A stretch of DNA of 64,000 nucleotides, taken from NCBI GenBank assembly GCA_903880855.1, contig CAIRQX010000114.1, forward strand, positions 1 through 64,000, in the 5' to 3' direction. The position numbers were made by a program, and so were the translations under genes. Source of the DNA: an uncultured Burkholderiales bacterium (GTDB taxonomy: Bacteria; Pseudomonadota; Gammaproteobacteria; Burkholderiales; Burkholderiaceae_C). Of the stretch, positions 1 through 10,115 are shown one piece after another. Each line of letters starts with the position of its first letter. Position 1 is the first letter of the stretch. The notes below the pieces were generated by a model. It searched no databases, was not told the DNA's origin, and worked only from the letters and a program-made list of their open reading frames with translations.

Positions 1-261
1 GGCAACCTATTAGGAAAGAGCCCCGACGCATTGGACGGGTTCTTCTAGGATTGAGAAATCGTAAAAGTTAGCAAAACCGAAATCTTCGTTTTTGGATTTT
101 GCAACCAGGTTAGTAGGGCGGAGTAAAAATTACGTAGGCTTTTTCAAAAGTTGAATTGGCGACTGAGCAGTTACATTATGTAACTTTTCACATTATGAGA
201 AACCTACGCATTATTCGTGTAATAACCGTGTAATTGATACTTTAGGTTAAATATGCCTTAT

Positions 262-289
262 AAGTCGTTGAATTTAAACGACTTTTTTA
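262..289 (+). terminator. Rho-independent terminator-like hairpin
   Basis: AAGTCGTT-gaattta-AACGACTT perfect 8-bp stem followed by TTTTTA. Confidence 0.6.
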
Positions 290-323
290 TGGAAATTTTG
301 GGGGTTTGCCTATTGCCGCGGAC

Positions 324-361
324 TTAACAGTCCGGTGCTCTACCAACTGAGCTATCGAGGA
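324..361 (-). pseudogene. 5' half of tRNA-Asn(GTT), truncated after the anticodon loop
   Basis: Reverse complement reads TCCTCGATAGCTCAGTTGGTAGAGCACCGGACTGTTAA, a typical betaproteobacterial tRNA-Asn 5' half; no T-arm or acceptor 3' strand follows. Confidence 0.6.
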
Positions 362-739
362 ATATATTTGGTTGTAGCGGGTAATTTAGTGGTTATTAAG
401 CAGCGCTTAAAGCCACAAAGTATTACTTTTTTCGCTAGTCAATTATTGTAGCAAATAATTTAAGGGTTTCAGAGCGATGACTTTGTTAGATTACAACTCT
501 AGACGCCAATAAGTTTTCAAGAACTTGTCACACATCAATTTGTCTAGACCAGCTAGATAAGTACCTTTCTGATGAATTCGACTTTCTGCTACAACGTGTA
601 TCCAGCGCATCCATAAACAGCAAAGTCAGACTGAACGCGTCCATGGCCAGTAATGCTTTTTGCCAAGGGAAATAATTGCAAGCTTTCAATCTGTTTACAA
701 AGGCATGTCTAAACATATGGCTTCTAAATCCATAAGGCT

Positions 740-1668
740 TCATTGATTTGTTGAGGGTAGAGAAGTCGGGATATTTAGTCGATAAAACTTCGCAGCATTG
801 TTCACGAAAAAGTCTTGCTGCTGATTCAAAGAATAACCTTCAATCATTTGCGCTACAGAATTAACCAATGTTTCGAAGGTTACGCGCAAACCTGCTACGG
901 GAAAATTGGATGCAAACATGCAACGTTCAATGCCAAAAATTGAAAGAGCATCTTGAACGATAATTTTATTATCTGAGTAACTCCAAGGCATGTCTTTCAG
1001 GCCAAATTCCGATACTTTTAACCATACATTTGAACATCTTGCAATGCGTTCCATGGCAACATGCCATGCCTTTAGGCCTTCTGCACTTCTGTCCCAAGGA
1101 AAGCCCGTATGGTTCAAAACAATCTGGGTTTCAGGAAATAGTTTAGCCACTTCAGCTGCTTCGGCAAGATGCCAATAGGGCACACGTAAGTCCCAGCTAA
1201 GTTTGTATTTGGAAAGTCTAGAGAAACCTTCAAGCCATCGAGGGTCTTGCATACCGGCAGGATGATGGGGTTTCATGGCGGAAGGGCTAGATGCAGTAAC
1301 CGGCTTTGAACGGATTCCTTTGACAAGAGGAAATGAAGCCTGCCGTGCCAATATCTCTTCACTGTTTTCAGTGTGAAACCAAGCGTGCGCCACAATCGCA
1401 GAAGGATGCCCAATGAGCTGATGCATCTCTGTCAACCACTGGGTTTCGCCTACTTGATCTTCACGCGTCCATTCTGTTTCGCAGTGCACTGTTGCGATGA
1501 CATTATGCATAGAAGTATCGCTTTGATAATCGGGCCATAAATAATTTTTCCTCAAGGCATCGTAATTGCCCAAAAAAAGTACGGCTCTTTAGCTTCATGC
1601 AACCATGGATGGGAATTCTTTCGTAAATCCCATAAGTGATGGTGTGCGTCAATAAGGGTGACGCTCAT
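740..1668 (-). pseudogene. Amidohydrolase family 2 (PDC lactonase/LigI-like), frameshifted at an A7 tract (1572-1578)
   Basis: The ORF 740-1573 continues upstream in another frame as MSVTLIDAHHHLWDLRKNSHPWLHEAKEPYFF; closely similar to the intact paralog at 16867-17793. Confidence 0.8.
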
Positions 1669-1670
1669 GA

Positions 1671-2651
1671 TTATTTCATTGCATCAATCTTGGAAAGAAT
1701 ATCTCCACCGAATTTCTCTATGTACATTTTTCGAACAGGCTCATAAGCTGTTGCACGAAACGGTTCGGTGTTTATATTCTCAATAACTTCTACACCCGCT
1801 CTCCGAATCGTTGCCAAACTTTCCGCTTCGAGGCTAGCATTGTTCTGACGCTCGGCTATAGCACCCTCCTTAGCTGCCTTAATAAACATAGCCTGTTGTT
1901 GAGGGTTGAGAGCTTTGAATTTTGCCAAATTCATTACCATGGGTGCTGCTGTGAATGCATGTCGCGTCACGCTCATGTATTTTTGAACTTCTTGAAACTT
2001 CAGCTTGGAAATGTGAACTGTTGGATTTTCTTGCCCATCGACTGTCTTGGTGTTGAGTGCTAAGTAGACTTCAGAAATTGGCATGGGTGTTGGATTAGCG
2101 CCCCAAATTTTGAATGCTTCAATGTGCATGGGATTAGGAGTGGTACGAAGCTTGATACCTTTGAGATCTGCTGGCGTTCGAATGGGGCGAACTGAGTTAG
2201 TGATATTTCTAAATCCAATTTCCCAATAGGCTAAACCTTTCAGCCCACGTGCATCAAATTTGTCCATGAGTTCTCGACCCAATGGTCCGTCAATCACGCG
2301 GTAGGCATGATCTACATTTCGGAACAAGAAGGGAATGTCAAGCGCTGCTTGCTCTGGTGATACGCCACCATAGAAAGGATTACCTGTGACACTCACGTCA
2401 ATACTGCCCACTTGGGTGCCAATGATCATGTCAGCACCTTTTCCCAATTGTTCTTGGGGGAAGATTTCTACTTTGTAGGTGCCGCCACTTTCTTTTTCTA
2501 AAACCTCTTTGAACTTCAAGGCGCCCACATGGACGGGGTCTGATATGGGGCCGTAATGTGCAAACTTGATGATGGTTTGTGCGAAGGACAAATTGCCAAA
2601 TACAGCAGTTATTGCAATGAAGACTTTTAAAAATTTATTGAAATTTTTCAT
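1671..2651 (-). CDS. TRAP transporter substrate-binding protein, DctP family
   Basis: Signal peptide MKNFNKFLKVFIAITAVFGNLSFAQ; DctP-type motifs (FAHYGP..DPVH, QEQLGKGADMI, GLKLRTTPNPMH, VDGQENP). Confidence 0.9.
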   Translation of the reverse strand: MKNFNKFLKVFIAITAVFGNLSFAQTIIKFAHYGPISDPVHVGALKFKEVLEKESGGTYKVEIFPQEQLGKGADMIIGTQVGSIDVSVTGNPFYGGVSPEQAALDIPFLFRNVDHAYRVIDGPLGRELMDKFDARGLKGLAYWEIGFRNITNSVRPIRTPADLKGIKLRTTPNPMHIEAFKIWGANPTPMPISEVYLALNTKTVDGQENPTVHISKLKFQEVQKYMSVTRHAFTAAPMVMNLAKFKALNPQQQAMFIKAAKEGAIAERQNNASLEAESLATIRRAGVEVIENINTEPFRATAYEPVRKMYIEKFGGDILSKIDAMK

Positions 2652-2712
2652 TTTCTTTTCCTCAATATTTATTGAAAGGTGGGTGATACGAAGCGAAAAT
2701 TGATACAAAAAA

Positions 2713-3675
2713 TTACATCTTAATATTGGCCTGTTTGATTAGTTTTCCAAATCTCTCAAACTCTTGCCTGTTAATTTTGCTAAATTCTTCAGGGCTAATA
2801 TTGCCTGGCTCGCCGCCCAAGCCTTTTAGTTTGGCTTGAACATCAGATAACTTGATGATGCGCGCCAGTTCGGTTTGCAACTTAGCAACTACATCTGGGG
2901 GTGTACCAGTTGTAACAAATACCCCGTACCAGGTACTCATCTCAAACCCAGTTACTCCAGCTTCGGCAAGAGTAGGCACGTTTGGTAGTTCTGCGCTTCT
3001 TTGCGCAGTTGTAACCGCAAGAGGTTTAAATTTCCCCGCCTTAATTTGCCCCATGGCAGATGATGTAGTATCAAACATCATCTGAACATTACCTGCAATA
3101 ACATCTAAATGAGCTTGCGAGCTTCCTTTGTATGGGACATGAATGCTTTTGACACCAGCAGCAATGTCAAAACCCTCTCCAGCGATATGCTGAGTACTTC
3201 CTACACCTGACGATGCATATTTGAATTCTTCTGGTTTGTTTTTCATTAATGTCACTAATTCTTTAACCGTATTTGCTGGAACAGAAGTACTTACGACCAA
3301 AACGTTAGGAACAGTTACTACCAGTGCAATCGGCGTGAGATCCTTCATTGGGTCAAAACTTAATTTGATTAGATGCGGTGCAATCGCTTGACCTGTATTG
3401 GTTGCAACTAACAGGGTATGTCCGTCTGGTGGTGCTTTTGCGGTAAGTTCTGCTGCTATCGTGTTTGAGGCTCCAGGCTTGTTTTCAACAATAAAAGTAC
3501 CCTTTAGTGAATCCGTCAGTTTTTCAGCCAACATACGCGCAATGATGTCAGTTCCGCCTCCTGCACCTGCACCAACCATTAGTTTTACTGGTTTAGTAGG
3601 GTACGTTTGTGTAAAGCCAGAGAGAGTCCAGAAACTAAGAGAAATAAAGCAAATAAGGCGATAGATAAGTTGCAT
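2713..3675 (-). CDS. Bug/TctC family tripartite tricarboxylate transporter substrate-binding protein
   Basis: YPTKPVKLMVGAGAGGGTDIIARMLAEKL, VENKPGA, VPYKGSSQAHLD motifs. Confidence 0.93.
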   Translation of the reverse strand: MQLIYRLICFISLSFWTLSGFTQTYPTKPVKLMVGAGAGGGTDIIARMLAEKLTDSLKGTFIVENKPGASNTIAAELTAKAPPDGHTLLVATNTGQAIAPHLIKLSFDPMKDLTPIALVVTVPNVLVVSTSVPANTVKELVTLMKNKPEEFKYASSGVGSTQHIAGEGFDIAAGVKSIHVPYKGSSQAHLDVIAGNVQMMFDTTSSAMGQIKAGKFKPLAVTTAQRSAELPNVPTLAEAGVTGFEMSTWYGVFVTTGTPPDVVAKLQTELARIIKLSDVQAKLKGLGGEPGNISPEEFSKINRQEFERFGKLIKQANIKM

Positions 3676-3693
3676 GGTGTATTTCCTTTGGGC

Positions 3694-4656
3694 TTAAGCG
3701 CTAAGTGAATAATTGTCTCGATGTGAGACACCCATCTTGCAAGCCAGTTCGAATGCGTTTAGCATCGCCCCAATATTGGCTTTATCCTGACCTACGATGT
3801 CGTAAGCTGTTCCATGTGCTGGGGTGGAAATGGGTATAGGCAGGCCGCCATGGACGGTTACGCCTTTTTCGAATCCCATTAATTTCATAGCAATTTGACC
3901 TTGATCGTGATACATGGTTACAACACCGTCATAACCATTGTCTTTTCTAATCGCGCGTACGAATGCAGTGTCTGCCGGGAATGGTCCTTCTGCTTCAACG
4001 CCTTGTTTAGCTGCAAGTGCTACACCGGGTGAAATGATGCGAATCTCTTCATCTCCAAAATTTCCGTTGTCACCGTTATGGGGATTGAGTCCACAGACCG
4101 CTAAGCGAGGATGTGATGTGCCTGCATTCTTTAATGCGTTGTGAATCATGAGAATAGCCTCTGCTACTTTCTCCGGCGTTATCAAGTGACTGACTTCCTT
4201 TAAAGCTACGTGCGAGGTCACTCGAGCGGTCCACAAATTCTCTAGTACGTTAAGTTCACCGCATACACCGTCAAACTTCAGCAACTCTGCAAACCAACGT
4301 AATTCATCCTCTGATTCCATGCCACCGAGCCTAAGAGCAGTTTTGTTGAGCGGAGCAAAACAAAAAGCATCAGCTTTGCCAGAGGTGACTAGATGCACGC
4401 CCTCGGCTAGGCCTTCCATCATGTACTTTCCGTTCTCCTTGCCTGCATGCTTTGGTTGGAAGCGGCCAGCATCCAATCCAGACCAAGGGTGGACTTCTAC
4501 ATAAGAAGGAAAAGCAAAAGAATTTTTCTGGCCAATCAAAATGATATTGGCTTTATCTGCAGTGTCTGATCGATTTAGCAGTTTCTCCACCAATTCAGGG
4601 CCAATGCCCGCTGGATCGCCCGTAAATAATGCAATGGTAGGTTTTGATTTCGACAT
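3694..4656 (-). CDS. pdxA: 4-hydroxythreonine-4-phosphate dehydrogenase PdxA-like (PdxA2 type)
   Basis: IALFTGDPAGIGPELVEKLL, CGLNPHNGDNGNFGDEE, TMYHDQGQIAMKLMGF motifs. Confidence 0.9.
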   Translation of the reverse strand: MSKSKPTIALFTGDPAGIGPELVEKLLNRSDTADKANIILIGQKNSFAFPSYVEVHPWSGLDAGRFQPKHAGKENGKYMMEGLAEGVHLVTSGKADAFCFAPLNKTALRLGGMESEDELRWFAELLKFDGVCGELNVLENLWTARVTSHVALKEVSHLITPEKVAEAILMIHNALKNAGTSHPRLAVCGLNPHNGDNGNFGDEEIRIISPGVALAAKQGVEAEGPFPADTAFVRAIRKDNGYDGVVTMYHDQGQIAMKLMGFEKGVTVHGGLPIPISTPAHGTAYDIVGQDKANIGAMLNAFELACKMGVSHRDNYSLSA

Positions 4657-5943
4657 TTAGTTGTTTCCGATAAAGTATTTAGGAATGACGGTGGTGATCC
4701 AAGGGACGTAGGTGATGAGTAACAAGGTTCCCACGAGTGGAATGTAAAAAGGCAACATTTCACGGAGTACGTCACGCATTTTGACTTTTGCGATATCTGA
4801 GACGAGATACAGGGATAGCCCCATCGGTGGGGTTACTAATCCGATCATTAAATTAAAAACTACCACCATACCTAAGTGCACAGGATCGACACCAGCTGCA
4901 ATTAGAGGCTTGGCAATGATGGGGGCAATTACCAAAATTGCAGTCGTGCTATCCAAGAACATACCTACTACTATGAGCATTACATTGACTATCATAAGTA
5001 ACACAAAGGGATCTTTGGAGACTGACAGCATGGCAGCTGTGATTTGTTGTGGTATCTGTTCTACCGACAAAATCCACCCAAATAAGGCTGCAATTGACAC
5101 TATTAGCAAAATGCCAGAAGTCGCACGAATCGTTTCAAATGCAGCGAGGCGCAGACCCTCAAGGGTGAGTTTTTTATAATAAACAATGCCAATAAATAAG
5201 GTGTAGGCAACAGTTACAGACGCCACCTCAGTGGGCGTAAACCATCCTATCAACATACCAACTGTTAATAATACCGGCGCTGCCAACGCTGGCATTGCTG
5301 GCCACATATCTGTCCAGAATTCCTGAACGCTGGGCCATCTGTCTGCACGTGGGTAATTTCGCTTTTTGGCTAGCCATGCGGCCATAAGCATTAACATCAC
5401 AGTGCACATCAGGCCCGGCAAAATTCCACCTAATAGCAATTGCAGTACTGAGGCGCCTGTCACTGTGCCATAAATAATCAAAGGAATGCTTGGCGGAAAT
5501 ATGGGCCCAATGATGGCCGACGAGCAGGTTACTGCGCAAGCAAAAGGTACATTGAACCCTTTTTCTCGCATAGCATCGATTTCAATACGGCCTAATCCGC
5601 CAATATCTGCTAACGCAGATCCTGAAATACCTGAAAAGACTAAGCTTCCGAAAATATTGACTTGAGCTAAGCCTCCGGGCAATCGTCCAACAGCAGTGTC
5701 CGCAAACTTATAGATGTAATGTGAAATACCTGAGCAATTCATGATGCTGCCGACAAACAAAAATACAGGGACTGCAATAAGTGGAAATGAGTCTAGAGAG
5801 TAGAGCATTCGCTGCGCCACCATATCAGCAGGAATGCCGTTTGCAAATAAATAGACCAAGCAGGGTAAGCCAATCGCCAAGACCACGGGAAAGCCCAGTA
5901 GGAATAGACCTAGAAACGAAGCAATTACAAGATATCCAGCCAC
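4657..5943 (-). CDS. TRAP transporter large permease DctM
   Basis: 428 aa polytopic protein; GSLVFSGISGSALADIGGLG and FPPSIPLIIYG motifs. Confidence 0.95.
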   Translation of the reverse strand: MAGYLVIASFLGLFLLGFPVVLAIGLPCLVYLFANGIPADMVAQRMLYSLDSFPLIAVPVFLFVGSIMNCSGISHYIYKFADTAVGRLPGGLAQVNIFGSLVFSGISGSALADIGGLGRIEIDAMREKGFNVPFACAVTCSSAIIGPIFPPSIPLIIYGTVTGASVLQLLLGGILPGLMCTVMLMLMAAWLAKKRNYPRADRWPSVQEFWTDMWPAMPALAAPVLLTVGMLIGWFTPTEVASVTVAYTLFIGIVYYKKLTLEGLRLAAFETIRATSGILLIVSIAALFGWILSVEQIPQQITAAMLSVSKDPFVLLMIVNVMLIVVGMFLDSTTAILVIAPIIAKPLIAAGVDPVHLGMVVVFNLMIGLVTPPMGLSLYLVSDIAKVKMRDVLREMLPFYIPLVGTLLLITYVPWITTVIPKYFIGNN

Positions 5944-5953
5944 TGGGTATTCC

Positions 5954-6448
5954 TTAGGTTAGGTTAGTTGTTTTTGCGTTTGCATGTCCAGATTGGATCA
6001 GATGCAGTAATACCATCAATGTTTCAAGCGTCAGCAAAAACATGCCCAATGCAAGAGGTGCCATAAAAATAGGGAAGGGCATTTCAAGCGTGGCCGTTTG
6101 GTTATCTAGATTTCGTGAAATGGTAATAACGGCGGATATGCCAATTGCCGTAAAAAAAACTACGCCTGAAAACTCCACCAGCATTTGTGTCCACCAACGG
6201 ATACGGTCAGGCAAAAACGCTTGGACTTCTTCCATACAGATTTGCCCACCATCCCTCGTGACGTAGGACGCAGCAAGAAATGATAGGCAAATTAAGAAGT
6301 AGCGCGCCAACTCTTCCGCACCACTCATAGGTACATTGAAGACGCTACGCATAATCACTTGCGCCAGTGGCGTTGCAATCAATAAAAAAAGCAATAACAG
6401 ACTGATCCAACGAACCGAGGCCCTAATTTTTTGAATAACAAACTGCAT
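5954..6448 (-). CDS. TRAP transporter small permease DctQ
   Basis: 164 aa with 4 TM segments; adjacent to DctM; AEELARYFLICLSFL motif. Confidence 0.9.
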   Translation of the reverse strand: MQFVIQKIRASVRWISLLLLFLLIATPLAQVIMRSVFNVPMSGAEELARYFLICLSFLAASYVTRDGGQICMEEVQAFLPDRIRWWTQMLVEFSGVVFFTAIGISAVITISRNLDNQTATLEMPFPIFMAPLALGMFLLTLETLMVLLHLIQSGHANAKTTNLT

Positions 6449-6454
6449 TTCGAT

Positions 6455-7453
6455 TTACTTAACAGCGCGAATTTCTTCGATATAGGTAGACCACTCAGGA
6501 AAGTCTTTGTTGATTTGCGTCAACACAGCTTTACGAAACGCCTCTAAATCCAAGCCATCTTTTGCTTCCACAAAAATCATACCTTTGGCTTCCAAGTCTT
6601 TTCTGTACTGTGCAGATGATTCGCGATCCCAATCGAGCGTCTTCTTGCCAACTTCAGCCATCGTGTCTTCCATGATCTTGCGGTCAGCGGCAGAAACACC
6701 TTGCCAAACTCGTTCATTGATGAAAACAGAAAGAACTGATTGCATGTGATTCGTCATCATCACGTATTTCTGTCCCTCATAAAGTTTCAGGTTGTAAATA
6801 TTTGGTAAAGGATTTTCCTGTCCAATCACCAAACCAGTGGCTAATGCAGTTGCCAATTCTGATACTTCCACAGGAGTTGCAACGGCACCCATACCTGTCA
6901 GCATGGATGACCAAAGTTTGACAGGTACACCGCGGTATTTTTTGCCCGCCATGTCCTTTGGCGACAAGACTTTTTCTTTGGATGTGAGTTGGCGAGCGCC
7001 TTGAAAGAAGCTACCAACAATGCGCATGCCGCCTTTATCGATAAGCTGCTTATTGATTTCTTGTAGCGCTTTAGAAGTTCTGGAGTCAGTTGCACGCAAA
7101 CTATGCTCTGCATCGCGGTAAACAAATGGCGTATTAAATACGGCTGTTGCTGGCAATATCTTGCCAAGTGATGCGAAATCGTGATGGCCCATAGCGATCG
7201 CTCCAGACTTGATGCCATCTACCATTTCGCCTACACCGCCCAATTGAGAGTTTGGGTAGACCTGAATTTCAATACGGCCATTAGTGCGTTCCTTGACGAG
7301 TTTTGCAACTTCATCTGCATAAAGAGTTTGCGGTGCGTTCGCAACACCTACGTGCGCATAGCGTAATTTTGTTTGAGCCCAAGCCGATTGGCAGGTGATC
7401 GCGCAAGCAGTTACTAGAGTTACGAGCGCCCAAGTAGCGGTATTCTTTTTCAT
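6455..7453 (-). CDS. TRAP transporter substrate-binding protein, DctP family
   Basis: Signal peptide MKKNTATWALVTLVTACAITCQSAWAQ; DctP motifs; adjacent to DctQ. Confidence 0.92.
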   Translation of the reverse strand: MKKNTATWALVTLVTACAITCQSAWAQTKLRYAHVGVANAPQTLYADEVAKLVKERTNGRIEIQVYPNSQLGGVGEMVDGIKSGAIAMGHHDFASLGKILPATAVFNTPFVYRDAEHSLRATDSRTSKALQEINKQLIDKGGMRIVGSFFQGARQLTSKEKVLSPKDMAGKKYRGVPVKLWSSMLTGMGAVATPVEVSELATALATGLVIGQENPLPNIYNLKLYEGQKYVMMTNHMQSVLSVFINERVWQGVSAADRKIMEDTMAEVGKKTLDWDRESSAQYRKDLEAKGMIFVEAKDGLDLEAFRKAVLTQINKDFPEWSTYIEEIRAVK

Positions 7454-7481
7454 ATAAAGTCTCCTTCTTTGGTGGTTTAAA

Positions 7482-8357
7482 TTAACGATCAATCACTTTG
7501 ACAATAGCGGAAGTGTCTAGTTCAGCATGGCCCATATGAACCAACATTCGGTACAACGTTTGTGCCTGTGCCGTCATGGGTGTAGGAATCTTCAAGTCTG
7601 AAGCAAAGCTCTGCACCATGTCTAGGTCTTTAAGCAGTTGCCTTGCATAGCCACGTGGGGAAAAATCTTTCGCCAACATCCTAGGGAATATTTGTTGGAA
7701 TAGGATGCCATCAGCATGGCCTCCTGCTAACGCGACTGGGATACAAGATGCATCAATTCCTGCTTGTTCAGCCAATACGGCAGATTCCGCAATAACTGCA
7801 TGTAAACAACCGACTATCAATTGGTTCAATGTTTTTGCCACTAGACCACTACCTGGAGGTCCTACTAAAGTAAGCCGAGCCGATACGTTTCTCAATAAAT
7901 CTTCTACTCGCGCGAAATCTTGCGTATTAGCACCAACCATAACAGTCAAGCTTCCATTGCCAGAGGCTACTGGGCCACCTGAAACTGGGGCGTCAATCCA
8001 AGCGCAACCTGTTTGTTTGCTTAGAGCATCAATAAAGACACGACCTTGATTCACTGGATTAGTAGAAAAATCTATGATGCATTGAGGTGGACGAATGACT
8101 TTTGCGACTCCATGATCGCCAAAAATTACTTCCTCTACTGCATGGAAAGTAGGTAAATTTAAAAGAACAATGTTGCCTGCCAACACAGTAGATTGGATAT
8201 CGGCATGGATTTCTACACCAATTTTTTTTGCTTTTTGCTGCGCCTCTGGGCTTATGTCGTAGCCATGCACTGAATAGCCTTGGCTTTGCAAATGCTTAGC
8301 CATTGGTAATCCCATTAAGCCCAGACCGATATAACTTAGAACGGGTTTGTCGTTCAT
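7482..8357 (-). CDS. NAD(P)-dependent 3-hydroxyisobutyrate dehydrogenase/tartronate semialdehyde reductase-like
   Basis: GLGLMGLPMAKHLQSQGYSVHGYD, DAPVSGGPVASGNGSLTVMVG, GLVAKTLNQL motifs. Confidence 0.9.
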   Translation of the reverse strand: MNDKPVLSYIGLGLMGLPMAKHLQSQGYSVHGYDISPEAQQKAKKIGVEIHADIQSTVLAGNIVLLNLPTFHAVEEVIFGDHGVAKVIRPPQCIIDFSTNPVNQGRVFIDALSKQTGCAWIDAPVSGGPVASGNGSLTVMVGANTQDFARVEDLLRNVSARLTLVGPPGSGLVAKTLNQLIVGCLHAVIAESAVLAEQAGIDASCIPVALAGGHADGILFQQIFPRMLAKDFSPRGYARQLLKDLDMVQSFASDLKIPTPMTAQAQTLYRMLVHMGHAELDTSAIVKVIDR

Positions 8358-9277
8358 TCCAGTCCCATGTCGTAAATACGATTTGCATTAGATCTAAAAA
8401 GCATGTCTTTTTCTTGTTCAGTAAAGCTAGCCACAATTATTTCAAACCCACCGTAGATTTCATCAAAAGATGCGCATACCTTATCGACAGGAAAATTACT
8501 TGCAAACATGCATCGTGTGATCCCAAATAATTCAATTAATGTTTCAACAATCCACCCATTGGCTGCTATGGTCCAAGGACTTTTAGGTATGCCAATGCCA
8601 GAAATCTTGATGGATACATTCGGACACTCGCTTACTTTTTGCATGGCTTGTTTCCATTGTTGTAATCCAGCGCTGCTTCTATCCGCTGGTAAGCCTGAGT
8701 GGTTAATGATGATTGATGTCTCAGGATAGGCGCTTGCAAGCGCATGTGCTTCATGCATATGCCACCAAGGTGTTTGCAAATCAAACCGCAGGTCCAATCG
8801 ACTGAGGGAATCAAAGCCAATACGCCATTGCGCGTTTTCCATACCGCCTGGTTCGTTACTACCAGGATTTGCGTGGGCTTTGGGTTTGTGACGAATGCTT
8901 CTTACAAAATGAAATTGGCTTTGAAACTCTAATTTTTCTTCTGCGTCCAGGTCGTCTAGTCGCACGTGCATCACTGCGACGGTCGGTAGTCTTTGAACTT
9001 TTCTCATTTCAGCAAAGTAGAGAGCTTCACCCTTGTCATCTAAGGGATCCCATTCGGTTTCAACGTAGACACTACCTTGTATTTGGTAATTCTGAGCATC
9101 ATTTAAATAATCTGCTAACAAGTAATTTTTGCGTATTGCTGTGTAGTCGCCGTATCGAAAGGGGATAGGTGTGGCATCGCATAGCCAGGGGTGGTAGTTT
9201 TTTGACAAATCCCAAAGATGGTGGTGCGCATCAACGATTCTTCTTTGACGCGGTGATTGACCAGCTCCAGAGTTCAT
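8354..9277 (-). CDS. Amidohydrolase family 2 protein
   Basis: RRIVDAHHHLWDLSKNYHPWL N-terminal metal motif; INHSGLPADRS; CMFASNFPVDK; start placed at internal ATG 9277. Confidence 0.88.
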   Translation of the reverse strand: MNSGAGQSPRQRRIVDAHHHLWDLSKNYHPWLCDATPIPFRYGDYTAIRKNYLLADYLNDAQNYQIQGSVYVETEWDPLDDKGEALYFAEMRKVQRLPTVAVMHVRLDDLDAEEKLEFQSQFHFVRSIRHKPKAHANPGSNEPGGMENAQWRIGFDSLSRLDLRFDLQTPWWHMHEAHALASAYPETSIIINHSGLPADRSSAGLQQWKQAMQKVSECPNVSIKISGIGIPKSPWTIAANGWIVETLIELFGITRCMFASNFPVDKVCASFDEIYGGFEIIVASFTEQEKDMLFRSNANRIYDMGLE

Positions 9278-9311
9278 GCAAAATAACTTCCCTAATCTGT
9301 AATTACGCATT

Positions 9312-10034
9312 ATGCTAAGTACCTTCCAGTCAATATTGCCTATGGTTAACCCTTCCTCTACCAAGAAACTTGCGTTTACTCCCCAACCAGCCATTAGTCG
9401 CTTGGCCTTACATGACGAAGTCACATTGCGCCTGCGAGACATGATCGTAGAGGGCCTACTCGAAGCAGGTGCGCGTATACAAGAAATGGAATTAGCTCAG
9501 GTCCTAGGGGTATCGCGTACCCCAATACGTGAAGCCATCAAAGTTCTGGCATCTGAAGGATTGGTGGATATGCTTCCGCTCAAAGGAGCTGTTGTAAAAC
9601 AATTCTCTGATAAAGATGCGCAAGACATGCTGAAAGTGATCGCGGTATTGGAATCATTTGCAGCCAAGCAGGCTAAGGCAGCCAGTCAAGCTGAGATAGA
9701 TCATATTTTGGCTTTACATCAAAAGATGCAGTCGCATTACAAGCGCAAAAACCGCAGCGAATATTTTGCTTTGAATCAAAAAATTCACGATAGTTTGATT
9801 GCTCTTTCTGGCAATGACACCTTAATAGGCTTGCACGCTACTTTAAGTAAGCGGATGAGGCGTATTCGTTTTACAGGCAACACAATGCAAGTCAATTGGG
9901 ATGAAGCCATGCAAGAACATGAATCAATGATGGATGCATTGAACTCGAAAGACTTCAGCCGCCTAGCTAAAACTATGGAGCAACATATTTTGAATACATG
10001 GCCGCGATTGCAAAGAATTGCTTTAACCAATTAA
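9312..10034 (+). CDS. GntR family transcriptional regulator, FCD domain
   Basis: ARIQEMELAQVLGVSRTPIREAIKVLASEGLV wHTH plus helical C-terminal domain; divergent from the 9277-740 operon. Confidence 0.93.
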   Translation: MLSTFQSILPMVNPSSTKKLAFTPQPAISRLALHDEVTLRLRDMIVEGLLEAGARIQEMELAQVLGVSRTPIREAIKVLASEGLVDMLPLKGAVVKQFSDKDAQDMLKVIAVLESFAAKQAKAASQAEIDHILALHQKMQSHYKRKNRSEYFALNQKIHDSLIALSGNDTLIGLHATLSKRMRRIRFTGNTMQVNWDEAMQEHESMMDALNSKDFSRLAKTMEQHILNTWPRLQRIALTN

Positions 10035-10115
10035 TTACAGCAATGTGCAAGACAAACATTTTTTTGGGTTGGCAATCATCATTAGTAGAATAGTTTTATT
10101 CTTTAACGTCTAGAT

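Noticed and set aside
528-743. 71-aa minus ORF after the amidohydrolase
   Set aside because: No recognisable family or convincing RBS; overlaps the end of the upstream gene by a few nt only.
5280-5330. Isolated GTCCAGA heptamer
   Set aside because: Single occurrence within the TRAP DctM coding sequence, without the palindromic context of the two repeats.
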